From positions 16,534,848 to 16,598,847 of the forward strand of contig OY829645.1 in the NCBI GenBank assembly GCA_963691815.1: a DNA stretch of 64,000 nt, in the 5' to 3' direction. The position numbers and the translations under genes are program-made. Below the pieces are notes generated by a model. That model was given only the letters and a program-made list of their open reading frames with translations. It was not told the DNA's origin and ran no database searches. Shown piece by piece: positions 41,478 to 51,590 of this stretch. The DNA is from Echiichthys vipera (taxonomy: Eukaryota; Chordata; Actinopteri; Perciformes; Trachinidae). Every line of letters starts with the position of its first letter. The stretch's first letter is position 1.

Positions 41478-44094
41478 GATACAACCAAGGCCACACGCAG
41501 CCACTCATGGTTCATCTATACAGCTGCCATTCAGATGCGTATAGCAGAGGACGTTTGATGGTTTTCTAATCTCAGTAGCTGCCACCGGGAGATGGGGCGA
41601 GCTGACCCCTGTCATCCCCTCAGTGCATCTCAAACAGCCCCACATCTCCATCTCAATCTCTCTCTACTTGCTATCTCTGTCTACCATTGTGTTTTCCACC
41701 TGCTCTCCAAATGTCAGGACGGATGCTTTGCAGCGCATCCCCACGCATCCCCAGGGTGGGGGTGACCTGCCCCTCCGCCGCTCTGTATAATGTCATGCTA
41801 CCCCTGGGCAAGGGTTCCTCGCTGACCTGCAGTGTGGAGTGTGCAGCAGGCCGATGTAACAACCAAGATATACTGCATTACAGGGCTCATTACAGGCCAG
41901 TAAACTAGAGGAACCCATGTCCTGAAGCTGCTGTTGAGAAATAATGAGGTAGAAAATGCACAATGTGTGGTTCCAGTTGGCTGAAATCAAAATATTCTCC
42001 CAAAATGTTTTTGTCATCATCAGTTTTGTCTTAATTTGTAACAACTGACACTAACTGACCTCTGGAACAGACACTAAAATCAGTGGCTTGTATTGCAGTG
42101 ATACTTCTCACTGCTCTATTGCTCTCTTTTTGTCACCTCTTCCTCTGGCAGTGACTATGTGTCCTGATTGATACCTGTTGAACTTCAAAAATAATTTTGT
42201 TAGAAAAACACAGAGCCCAGGAACTGACAACATCTTGTAAAGGGTCCAGCATATTGTCTTGTGTAGTAAACCTTTGATACATTTTGATCAAATTCCTTCA
42301 TAGAAAAGGTTAAGAAAGAGAAAAGCTGACATTGTTTACATTTTAAATTAAGAGACTAGCATGGAATGTAAAGATTAACTTCCTTCTCAGTCATCTAGTA
42401 ATGTCCCTTCAAATATTTTCCTTCCTGGTACTCTGTGAACCAAAATATGATCATTTTCATTATTAAAAATAAAATAAATAAATCTACCCCAGAGCTATTC
42501 GAAGTTGGACTGTCAAAAATCGTATTACTCTTAACTTCTAAAATAATCTAAGCCTTTTAACAAAAAGGACTGTGCTGCTGCTTGGGTTCATCGAGATCCA
42601 CAAAACCTGAAGAAGGGTTTTTCCCCTCCAGGCTGGCACAGGGAAACAATTCTAATCTATGTAGTAAGCATAATAAAATGTACTATATTTATCAATGTGG
42701 CACATCTTAATTTATATTTTCCAAAAAAAGACTGGGACAATGGGGAAACAAAGAAAGGTAAATGGCAAAAAAAAAAAGAAAACGCATGTTGGATTCTGCT
42801 TTTAATTTGGGCTCCAGAGAATCAGTTTGTTCCCTATATGAATCACTAAAAAATGAAGAGAAATAAAGTTAAAGCCACTTTGCATAGAATACAAAAAGAA
42901 ATCCCCTGAAGCATGAAAACCAGCTTGAGAATGAGTCATTAGAGTTTGTCACAGTTTTTAGAAAGTCTGTACCATAAGCAAATATGGAAATATTGCATGG
43001 AATTCAAATGATAACCAGTGCACAGTTTCATCCTATTAACAAGGCAGCACAGCCCCTTGTGTGCATGTGAATATAGAACGGGACCTTGATTTAAACCCAA
43101 CGCAAACCTGAGCTCCAAAGTCATTTTGATGCTAATTTGTAGAGCTATCCATGAGCCATGCGGCTTAATGCCTTAAATTTAAAAATGTAACAGAGTTTAC
43201 GACCTGTAAATGGCACTGCTTAGAGCGTTTTTATCTCAAAAGGGGGAGCTGCTGCCACGTTGCATCACACAGAGAGGAAAACAGGCATGAAAAACGCAAT
43301 TTCCAACTGAGACTACCACATTTAAGCGTTTGCCCTCTCAGACACTGACCAACAAACCACAAAGAGCTTCATTACTGTTTTTTAAATGAAACAGAGTGAG
43401 ATACTGTCCAGAAAAAAGTAACCAAGTATCTAAATAGCTGAGTAATGAGGCCGCCTTTTGACCTAGTCACATCATCAGTCTAAATCCTATCGACAGGAAC
43501 AAAACAAATTGCACAGCCGAAGGGTACTTGTTATCACACTTGCTCTCTCCAGACCACTCTCCTATCACCCTTCCTCTCCCTCTCCACTCTTTCATGACTA
43601 GCTAATGAATGCAGATGGTGCTCTGGGGGATGCAGTGGTCTTATTACAAGGGTTATGTGTGCACGCTGTACGCTCAGCATGCTTCAGTCAGGCTATGGTG
43701 AAGGGTTCAATTGCTTTGGTGAAGCCCTCCTACCTCAATAAACAGAAGGGCTAAAGAGGTTTGTTTACTGGGCCCACCTTGACTTGACCTCCGTAGCTCA
43801 GGGACAGGCTGTGTGATTACCTAAGTGTCAGTGAATCCCGGAGAGAACGGGGCCAGGCTACTTGGGTTGGCCCCCTTTCTCCCTCCTAATAAATCAAAGG
43901 AATAAGTGCACAAACCACAAGAGCAGGACAACTGCAAAACCAAAGAGACAGTGACGTAACCCGTAAGATTAAATTGTTTATCCAACATGTTGGCAGTCAA
44001 ACAAGTGGGATTGACCACTCTAGTCAGTCTACAATCATCAAATATATTCAGAAAATATTGAATGTATTGATTAAAATCGTGCGGTTCACAATGA
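41475..44094. other. Non-coding, no gene seen
   Basis: About 2.6 kb. The GC-richer patch at 41550-41900 carries overlapping frames on both strands with no domain. A few A-runs occur at 42700-42780. No repeat family recognised. Confidence 0.45.
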
Positions 44095-44140
44095 ATTCGG
44101 GCAACATCCATGGTCAACTGACCATGGATGTTGCCTGAAT
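44095..44140. repeat. 46-bp near-perfect palindrome
   Basis: Arms 44095-44116 and 44119-44140 pair at 21 of 22 positions around a 2-base loop. The arm includes GGCAACATCCATGGTCA. It sits at the edge of the Tc1 remnant. Confidence 0.95.
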
Positions 44141-44151
44141 CGCTGATAAGG

Positions 44152-44404
44152 CCAGTTCATCTCAAAGGTGTTCGATGAGGATGAGGTCATGGTTGCAGAT
44201 CAGTCAGGTTCTTCCAAACCTAACTCAGAAAAACACTTCATCATAGACCTAATTTTGTTGCCATGGGCACTGGCTTGTTGAAACATTAAAAGTCTTTGTT
44301 ACCCAAACATAAAGCATGCTATTGTCTAAAATATAATTTATTGCTGTAGCATTTCTCTTTGTGGGAACTACAGGTAGATGTAACCATGAAAACACACCCA
44401 CACC
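44152..44404 (-). pseudogene. Tc1-like transposase remnant (C-terminal half)
   Basis: Read on the minus strand in pieces: GVFSWLHLPVVPTKRNAT, then INYILDNSML, then a degraded FQQASAHGNKIRSMMK, and near the end NHDLILIEHL with a stop in place of Trp, then DEL. These follow the order of the C-terminal half of Tc1-family transposases (GxFSW, ILDNxxL, QHDxAPxHKA, SPDLNPIEHLWDEL), including the region of the second catalytic Asp and the final catalytic residue. At least two frame changes and several stops destroy it. The first catalytic Asp region and both terminal repeats were not found. Confidence 0.75.
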
Positions 44405-44736
44405 AGTATGTGGATAGGAGACATGTCCACTTGATTAAGTCTGTGCGAGCAGTTTATTACGAATCGAAGTACGAAGTTATGTTAACTTACGTAACGTACT
44501 TAACCTTTAATTTAGATGTGTAAAAAGTAACATTTACTTTTTTATTTCAGAACAAGAGTTCATGGCATTCTCAGAAACAGTTGTTTAAACACAAAAACAT
44601 AGTTTTTTTAGTATTTAAGTAAATTGTAAATGTCTCTAAAAAAAAGTGACATATGTGGTGTTTTGGGTCAAATATGACACGGCAGAGAATACTGTCTGCT
44701 GCATAAGTTGTTGTTGCTCTGTGGATCAAATTTATA

Positions 44737-44738
<2 letters not shown>

Positions 44739-44768
<30 letters not shown>
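44739..44768. repeat. (CA)15 microsatellite
   Basis: A perfect CA tract of 30 bp, next to the 46-bp segment shared with 48505-48550. Confidence 0.97.
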
Positions 44769-44769
<1 letters not shown>

Positions 44770-44774
44770 TCACT

Positions 44775-44820
44775 TGTCTTGTAAATGTTCAGTTTGAAAT
44801 TGTTATTTTGAACATGCACA
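44775..44820 (-). repeat. 46-bp segment, inverted match to 48505-48550
   Basis: The reverse complement of this segment equals 48505-48550 at 45 of 46 positions (GCATGTTCAAAATAACA, then AACTGAACATTTACAAGACA). Both copies touch CA/TG microsatellites, in mirror orientation. Confidence 0.95.
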
Positions 44821-45326
44821 TATGAACCATGTTGCCAATGTTCAATTTGAGAGAAACTTGCTCTTGTTCATGTTGTTGTTCATGATCAATTTGAATTTGC
44901 TATCTGGAGCAAATTAAAGTTTGGTTTTATAAAAATAAATAAAATAAAAAAATGTACCTTTTATCCTGAATCTATAGAGGTCAGTTTGACAACACAGGTG
45001 TCATAATTGTTAATAATACTGATTTTAAAAGAAAACCAAAGTAATTTACTTTACCTGTGTTCTAATCAGATAACATTATTACCCATTGCCTTCATTAAAG
45101 ATAATGGAATTAGTGAAAGTTTAAACATTTTTAGGATTGAAAAGGAGGAGTATATTTTAGGATGAAAGGTCCATGGGGTCAAAAAATAATATTGTAACAA
45201 TAACAAACAGTGTTTACATGTATATGAATACATAAAAAGTTATATATGATGTGAAAAACTATTTTGGATGATATTCATTGTTCTTTGGGTATTTTAAAAA
45301 AAATACTTTCTAACACAATACGAGGG
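44821..45326. other. Non-coding, no gene seen
   Basis: AT-rich; no frame or repeat recognised. Confidence 0.5.
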
Positions 45327-45568
45327 TTAAAGGGATATCCCATTTTAAACCAGCTGTGTGTCATTACAATGTGGGCAGTGAGTACAGATGAACAGTTCTT
45401 GGCTTCTCTCCATGGTGGAAATCCAGGGTAGCCTTGAGTATTTCGTCAGAACTCTGCTGCTTCGCTCTGCTGCTACGCTCTGCAGCCATGGAGAGAAACC
45501 AAACTGCACACACTGCCCACACTGCCATGACACACAGCCAGATTTAAATCAGCAAAATATCTCTTTAA
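45327..45568. mobile_element. Foldback element with long inverted arms, TTAA-flanked
   Basis: The left arm (about 45327-45415) starts TTAAAGGGATATCCC and the right arm (about 45486-45568) ends ATCTCTTTAA. The arms share GCTGTGTGTCAT, TGTGGGCAGTG and TTCTCTCCATGG in inverted order around a loop of about 70 bp. TTAA at both outer edges fits a piggyBac-type target site. No coding capacity; the frames across it are chance products of the symmetry. Confidence 0.8.
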
Positions 45569-46732
45569 GTTATGTCATATACCTAACGTATCATATTTAT
45601 GGACTTCTGCTAAAGATGCAGAGCATAAGATACATATTGTATCTTATCCATATTACACACTTTTCTTGCAAACTTTTCAATTTTACATCAGCAGCAGCTT
45701 TCCAAAGTCGCAATTTATTTGATGTCTCTGAGCACGTCGTATACTTCTTCTAGAACAGTAAAGTAAATTTATTTCTTGAGTATGTGAATAATAGTTGCGT
45801 CTACTTAATAGTAAAACTGTGGATTTCATGCCAGTCATTTAAAAAGGAAAAATCATATAGATTTACCCTAACACATTCAGTCCGGTAGTCTCTCCATAGG
45901 TGAATATGAAATGAAGCTATTAAATGGTAAGATTATTCAGCAGCTGGTGAAATCAAAAATTAGGCTGACAGAGTTAATTGTGCTATCGCTTTTTCCTCTT
46001 CTGTCTTCCACTTGATTTGAAACCCACTTCAAGAATGCACATATCATGATGTGTTTTGTTTCATACAATGTGCATCCATTCCTTGTCATGGCCCTGGATT
46101 TTAATGCCCTATCAAAGTCTTTTGCTGGTCATGTTATTGCTTTTTCAGCTAACGTGGAGCAGTTTCCCTCCAGCCATTGTGTGCCATTTGCACTCCAGTG
46201 AAATAAGGCTCATTATTTCAATGTGTAGAAACAGTTTCTACCAATATGACCCAGGGATCAGGGCATCTCTCCATTAAGGGAAATCACTTTGAATGGTCTT
46301 GTCCTCTGCCACACACACACAGATACTTTACTTTTTCCCTGTGATGCTTGGCTTGCGTGACTGCACCAAACGCAACCTTCCAGTAAATCTGTGCTTCACT
46401 GGTGAGCAGAGAAACCAAGAAAGCTCAGCTAATTATATCAGTTTCCTTTGAAAAGTCAGTGCAGTGAACTGTGGCCAACAGATGTGACTGTAAAAAATTG
46501 CTTTGCGAATGTTTATTGTAGACAATGTGAAAGCTAATAGTCTATCGGAATGACCCTACAAGTCATTTGTTATAACATACTGATACAGTATCTGTTGTAT
46601 CATATTTGTGTGTGCGTCTTATTGTGAGGATTTATTGTTCAGGGAAAATATAGCTGTAAAAAATTCTCGTTCCTATTTTGTTCAAATAAAACTTTCTCTA
46701 AAAGCAGTAAATAGGAACATGAAGAGTCATTT
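45569..46732. other. Non-coding, no gene seen
   Basis: AT-rich; a short interrupted CA repeat at 46309-46322. No gene or repeat family recognised. Confidence 0.5.
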
Positions 46733-47303
46733 TACAGTTTTTCTCGACTGCTAAGACACAAAGCTTCTCTCCTTTTCTCTAAACTGTGAACACAAACCCC
46801 AATTTTCAAGCTACATTCACAAAACCTCAGACTCTTCTTGCAAAACCAAACTTTCACCTCAAAACAGTTCAATCTGTGCCCAAAACTGAACTTTGTTGTC
46901 AAATCGTGCCCCAAGTCAATCAAAATTAAAAACACTACTGAGCAGCCACTAAACACTACATAGAAAAAAAGAAAACACAAAGCTCAGGACATGAAGATAA
47001 ATACATGTTGCAAAACAAAAACCTGTGCATTTAGCACTTGTACACAAAGACAAAAAACTGAAATCTTGTGCATTTACACGCAGCACTTGTACAAAACAAA
47101 CAGAAATCATATGCATTTGCCACTTGTGTACATGTGCCACCTGTCCTCCCACCCCCATGTGGCAGTCTTTAAATTCTACAAAAAGAGAACATGCAGTTAC
47201 AAAACATATACATGGAAAACTAGACCTACAGACAGTTAGACTAACCCTCCATTACAATACTACAGTACATTGGCACAATGATGTAATGAAACATATATTT
47301 ACT

Positions 47304-47336
47304 TACAGTGTATACTGTGGTACAGTATACACTGTA
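47304..47336. repeat. Perfect 15-bp inverted repeat, 3-base loop
   Basis: TACAGTGTATACTGT and its exact inverse flank GGT, inside the deleted Tc1/mariner element. It can form a small hairpin. Confidence 0.95.
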
Positions 47337-47448
47337 ATATGTCATACAGTAATTTGCTCTCAACATTTACATACTGTACTTTAATGTCAAAAAAGATAAT
47401 TACCTGTTCTCTTCTCTAAATCTTCAGATTATGGTGGACACAGTGAAT

Positions 47449-47646
47449 CTACCGATGTTTGGTTGTACCCTTTGGTCCAGCCTCCCTGATGCTCATACCA
47501 TGGACAAGAACATGCTCAATCACAGTAGCTCTGATTTCATCAGATATTACTGTTCTTTGTCTTCGCTGACCACCTCGACCACCTCGACCACCTCGACCTC
47601 CTCGACCCCCTCTCACACAAACTCTTCCTCTCAGATTTCTATCCAT
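47449..47646 (-). pseudogene. Transposase N-terminus (DNA-binding HTH) of the deleted element
   Basis: About 65 codons: an Arg/Gly-rich leader (GGRGGRGGRGG, coded by an imperfect CCACCTCGA repeat at 47573-47610) followed by RRQRTVISDEIRATVIEHVL and VHGMSIREAG, a helix-turn-helix of the kind that binds the terminal repeats. It then loses similarity and stops. The mRNA would start near the right terminal repeat. Without the catalytic domain it cannot transpose; it might at most bind the ends. Confidence 0.65.
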
Positions 47647-48504
47647 TGTAGTGCCTCACAAATCAGTGCTCTCTGAACTGGCTTTATATATTCCCTCACA
47701 TCATTAGCCACAAGTGTGATCAATTTTGAGTTGTTGTGTTGAAGTAGTGACAACCGTGCTTTAATTGTGTTTGACTTTTGCCACCTGTGCTCACCATTAT
47801 GCAGCACATGTGCATCACAATGAAAATGTGTTGGGAAGTTGTGTCTAAACAGGTGAAAAGTGCTCATGGTTTTGCCAAAAGAGTGATTGATTCAATCAGT
47901 GGGTTCAGGCAACAGAGAAATTGGTTCAGACAACAGGGTTTAGTGTTTTAGCAATTGAGAAAAACTGTAATGACCCCACATACGCGGCTGATGAGGGTTT
48001 TTAAATCCCTGGCAGCAACAATGGTAATTAAAGTCTATTCAGGAAGACACTTGAAGGAAATTGCCAGTAGAGCTGGCAGTCTTCTTATAATTAATAACAG
48101 TCCATCTGAAAAAAACGGAAAACGTAAAGCCTATTTGTATTTGTATACTCCTGTGTGAATCAAATACTTGAAAAATGAAAAGTAGTTTTATTAGGAACTT
48201 AAAGTTGTACTCCGTAAGATTTTCCTCTATTTAATTGGCTTTTAAGTTAATATCTATCAAAGAGTGAGAAATTATTAAAACAATGGTGATTGATCATATG
48301 ACCCACCAATGAAAGCACTTCTACTTTCCTTTTTTGCAGAGTATTCCAATATCCTTGTCTTTGGCGATATTCCCCGGTTAGATGAAAATAAACCGCCATG
48401 TTAATGAAACAAATGACAGCGGTTGGTCTGTTGGCCCAGATTATGCTGCATTCACTTGTAATCAGAGTAAGTGTAATAGGAACATGTGTGTTTGTGTGTG
48501 TGTG

Positions 48505-48665
<161 letters not shown>

Positions 48666-48899
48666 ACATATAGGGGACAGATGGGAAGTAGAGAGGTGAA
48701 TGTGTGTCACTATAGTTTACAAAACAGCTAAAATAAAAAGTCAACATGATGGAGGGCTCTGAAAGAACAGGCTCACCTGCAATAACAAATTATCACCAAA
48801 GAGGTCGCTAGAAACAACGTTTCTCAATTCTTATTGAGTACAACTTTAAAGCAAAATGAACATGACATGCAAGGCTCAGAACGTAAATTACGTATTTGC

Positions 48900-49760
48900 C
48901 CCGGGAATTCACGTCTGCCATCATTATCGGTGTGTACGTTCCTCCTTCAGCTGATGCAGCGCTGGCCTGTGACGTCATCCGCTCCGCTGTTGCCCAGATA
49001 CAGACGCTGCATCCTAACCCATTATTTATTTATTGTCATCACTGGGGATTTTAATCATGTCTCACTGGATAAAACCCTTCCAAAATTTCACCAGTATGTT
49101 GACTGCCCTACCAGAAACTGTAACACACTGGATCTGCTGTATGCAAATGCTAAGGATGCATACAGTCCCACAGCCCTCCCCCCTCTTGGAAGATCTGACC
49201 ACAACCTGGTTCTGCTGACCCCGAAGTATATTCCCCTTGTTCAGCGGCAGCCTGTCCACACTAGGAGCGTGAGGAGGTGGACTCAGGAGGCCGCTGACGC
49301 ACTACAGGACTGCTTTGAGTCGACAGACTGGGATGCACTTGTTGAGCCACATGGAGAGGATCTGGACAGCATGACTGACTGCATCACAGAATACATCAGG
49401 TTCTGTGAATACACCACCATGTCAACCCGGACTGTGAGCCGCTTCCCTAATAATAAGCCATGGATTACCAATGACCTGAAAGCCCTTCTTAACAAGAAGA
49501 AGAGGGTGTTCAGGTCTGGAGACAGGGAAAAACTGAGGAGAGTGCAGCATGAACTCAGGGATATGCTGAGGACCTGTAAAGACGTCTGCAGGAGGAAGCT
49601 GGAGGCCAAACTCCAGCAGAACAATGTGAGGGATGTGTGGACTGGTATGAAGCAGATCACTGGGTGTAAGGTGAGCGGCAGACAGTCATCAGGCAGCCTG
49701 GAGAGGGCAAACAAGCTGAACAGATTCTTCAATAGGTTCAGCTCACAGCCTACTGTCGTC
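48900..49760 (+). pseudogene. Rex1 endonuclease C-terminal half and linker
   Basis: In one frame the start reads REFTSAIIIGVYVPPSADAA; after a shift near 49025 the main frame gives FIVITGDFNH (the endonuclease GDFN motif), NTLDLLYAN and LGRSDHNLVLL (SDH with the catalytic His). A basic, helical linker follows (LKALLNKKKRVFRSGDREKL and LEAKLQQNNVRDVW). The N-terminal catalytic residues of the endonuclease are lost with the truncation. Confidence 0.85.
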
Positions 49761-49860
49761 TATATGACATCTCCAGACCCCCACACACCCTCACTGCCCA
49801 AAATGCTTCCTCCCCTCCCCCCTCAATCCCCTGCTGTGAGCTCTCCTGTGCAGCACCTCT

Positions 49861-49935
49861 CCTCCTCCTCCACCTCTTCCTCCTCCACCTCCTTCTCCTC
49901 CACCTCCTCCTCCTCCACCTCCTCGTCCTCCACTG
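49861..49935 (+). repeat. (TCC)-rich low-complexity tract in the Rex1 ORF
   Basis: Imperfect TCC/ACC units coding for a Ser/Thr run (about 30 residues) between the linker and the reverse transcriptase. It looks like slippage expansion in a naturally Pro/Ser-rich hinge. Confidence 0.9.
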
Positions 49936-49939
49936 AAGA

Positions 49940-51392
49940 CACCAGCAGCCTCCCCCGCATGACTGTGACTGCAGGCCAGGTTAGGAGACAGCTGGAGAGA
50001 CTTTGACAGCATAAGGCTGCAGGCCCTGACGGTATCAGCCCCAGGATCCTGAAGACATGTGCCAGCCAGCTGTCTCCTGTCCTACAACACCTCTACAACC
50101 TGAGCCTTGGTCAGGAGAGAATACCAGTGCTTTGGAAGACTTCCTGTCTGGTTCCTGTTCCAGAGAAGTCGTCACCATCAGACCTCAATGACTATCGACC
50201 AGTGGCCCTCACATCTTACGTCATGAAGGTGCTGGAGAGAGTTTTGGTCAACCTGAGGCCGCAGGTGAGAGCCCAGCTAGACCCTCTGCAATTTGCTTAC
50301 CAGCCCCACTTGGGAGTTTATGACGCTGTCATCTACCTGCTGCAACGAGCCCATTCGCACCTGGATGGTGGAGGAGGTACTGTGAGAATCACATTCTTTG
50401 ATTTCTCTAGTGCTTTTAACACCATCCAGCCACTGCTGCTGGGGGAGAAGCTGCAGGTGATGGGAGTGGATGACACAATGATCTCCTGGATTAACGACTA
50501 CCTGACAGGCAGGCCACATTTTTTCCGTATGGGCAGTGTTCTGTCTGATGTGGTGGTTAGTGATACAGGAGCTCCACAGGGGACTGTACTGTCTCCTTTC
50601 CTGTTCACCTTATACACCACTGACTGTTGTCGTGTCACCTGCAAGAGTTTTCTGACGACTCGGCTGTTGTTTGGTGTATAAGTGAGGGACAGGAGGAGGA
50701 GTACAGGGCACTGGTAGACAACTTTGTGAAGTGGACTGGACAGAATCACCTGGGCTGAACATCAGCAAGACCAGAGAGATGGTGATAGATTTCAGGAAGA
50801 AGAGGAACACGGCTTTCCAACCTCTGTGCATTCTGGGAAAGGAGGTGGAGGCGGTGAAGGATTACAAGTACCTGGGTGTTACCATCAACCACAGACTGGA
50901 CTGGAGATCGAACACTGAAGCTGTTTACAAGAAGAGGATGAGCAGACGAAGCTGAGATCCTTCAACGTGTGCAGCAAGATGTTGGAGATCTTTTATCAGT
51001 CTGTGGTGGCCAGTGTACTTTTCTTTGCTGTGGTTTGTTGGGGAAGCAGCATTGGAGCCAGCGACACCAACAGACTCAACAAACTGATCAGGAAGGCTGG
51101 CTCTGTGATTGGCTGCAAACAGGACCCTCTGGAGGCTGTGGTGGAGAGGAGGACACTGAAAAAACTGTTATCCATCATGGATAATCCTCTCCACCCTCTC
51201 CAACTCACACTGGTCAGACAGCGGAGCACCTTCTCCAGAAGGCTGCTTCAGCTTCGCTGTCGTAGCAACAGATACAGGAAATCTTTCCTTCCACAATCAC
51301 AATCACTGTATATAATAACTCTCTCACCTCCGCCTGACAGAGAACTCTGCTCTCTCTACTGTTTATTTTTGTATATATTATTATTGTTATAG
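49940..51392 (+). pseudogene. Rex1 reverse transcriptase and C-terminal region
   Basis: Motifs in order: KAAGPDGISPRILK (after a stop at 50004-50006), LNDYRPVALTSYVMKVLER, LQFAYQPHLGVYDAV, ITFFDFSSAFNTIQP (catalytic Asp), SDTGAPQGTVLSPFLF, and, in another frame, LQEFSDDSAVVW with the SDD catalytic pair. The C-terminal block (50967-51392) reads FNVCSKMLEIFYQSVV, FFAVVCWGSSIGASD and NKLIRKAGSVIGC and runs open to a stop. All RT boxes can be seen but spread over three frames. Confidence 0.88.
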
Positions 51393-51590
51393 TATATTTT
51401 GCATATTTTGTTGTATATATTAGTATTGTTTATTGTTTATAGCACACTGTGCACTGTATATATACACTATGTATATATCAAATTATATTTATGTTATGTA
51501 CAAAGTTTTTATTTGCTGACCCACTACCGCTGTTATAAAATAATTTCCCAGTCTGGGATCATTAAAGTTATTCTATTCTATTATATTCTA

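Larger units (their letters stand above)
46735..47967 (-). mobile_element. Deleted Tc1/mariner-type element with TA target site
   Basis: Ends CAGTTTTTCTCGACTGCTAA (left) and the reverse complement CAGTTTTTCTCAATTGCTAA (right) match except for two bases, each bordered by TA (46733-46734, 47968-47969). That structure fits the Tc1/mariner superfamily. It keeps only the N-terminal part of a transposase gene on the minus strand; the DDE/D catalytic part has been lost and the left half is non-coding, with loosely repeated GCATTTRCACTTGTAC-like words at 47027-47140. Confidence 0.85.
48880..51590 (+). mobile_element. Rex1 LINE, 5'-truncated
   Basis: Contains the second half of the endonuclease, a linker, the reverse transcriptase and the C-terminal part, and ends with TTTCCCAGTCTGGGATCATT and a TTCTA-type tail, which is how I remember Rex1 3' ends. 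TTCTCTAGTGCTTTTAACACC (50403-50423) is the degenerate form of a widely used Rex1 primer site. The insertion starts about 30 bp after the TTAA-flanked element. Frameshifts near 49025, 50006, 50625, 50740 and 50955 make it inactive. Confidence 0.88.

Noticed and set aside
44435..44515. Hairpin-like AAGTACG / AAGTTA-TGT-TAACTT / CGTACTT region
   Set aside because: Short and interrupted arms; could be chance in AT-rich DNA.
45345..45753. Opposed frames over 45345-45533 and 45388-45753
   Set aside because: They mirror each other because the foldback element is symmetrical; no domain.
48834..49020. N-terminal 60 or so residues of the 390-codon frame at 48834-50006
   Set aside because: The frame starts at a TTG inside the right end of the TTAA-flanked element and only becomes Rex1 sequence after about 49020; the real Rex1 reading before that point is in another frame.
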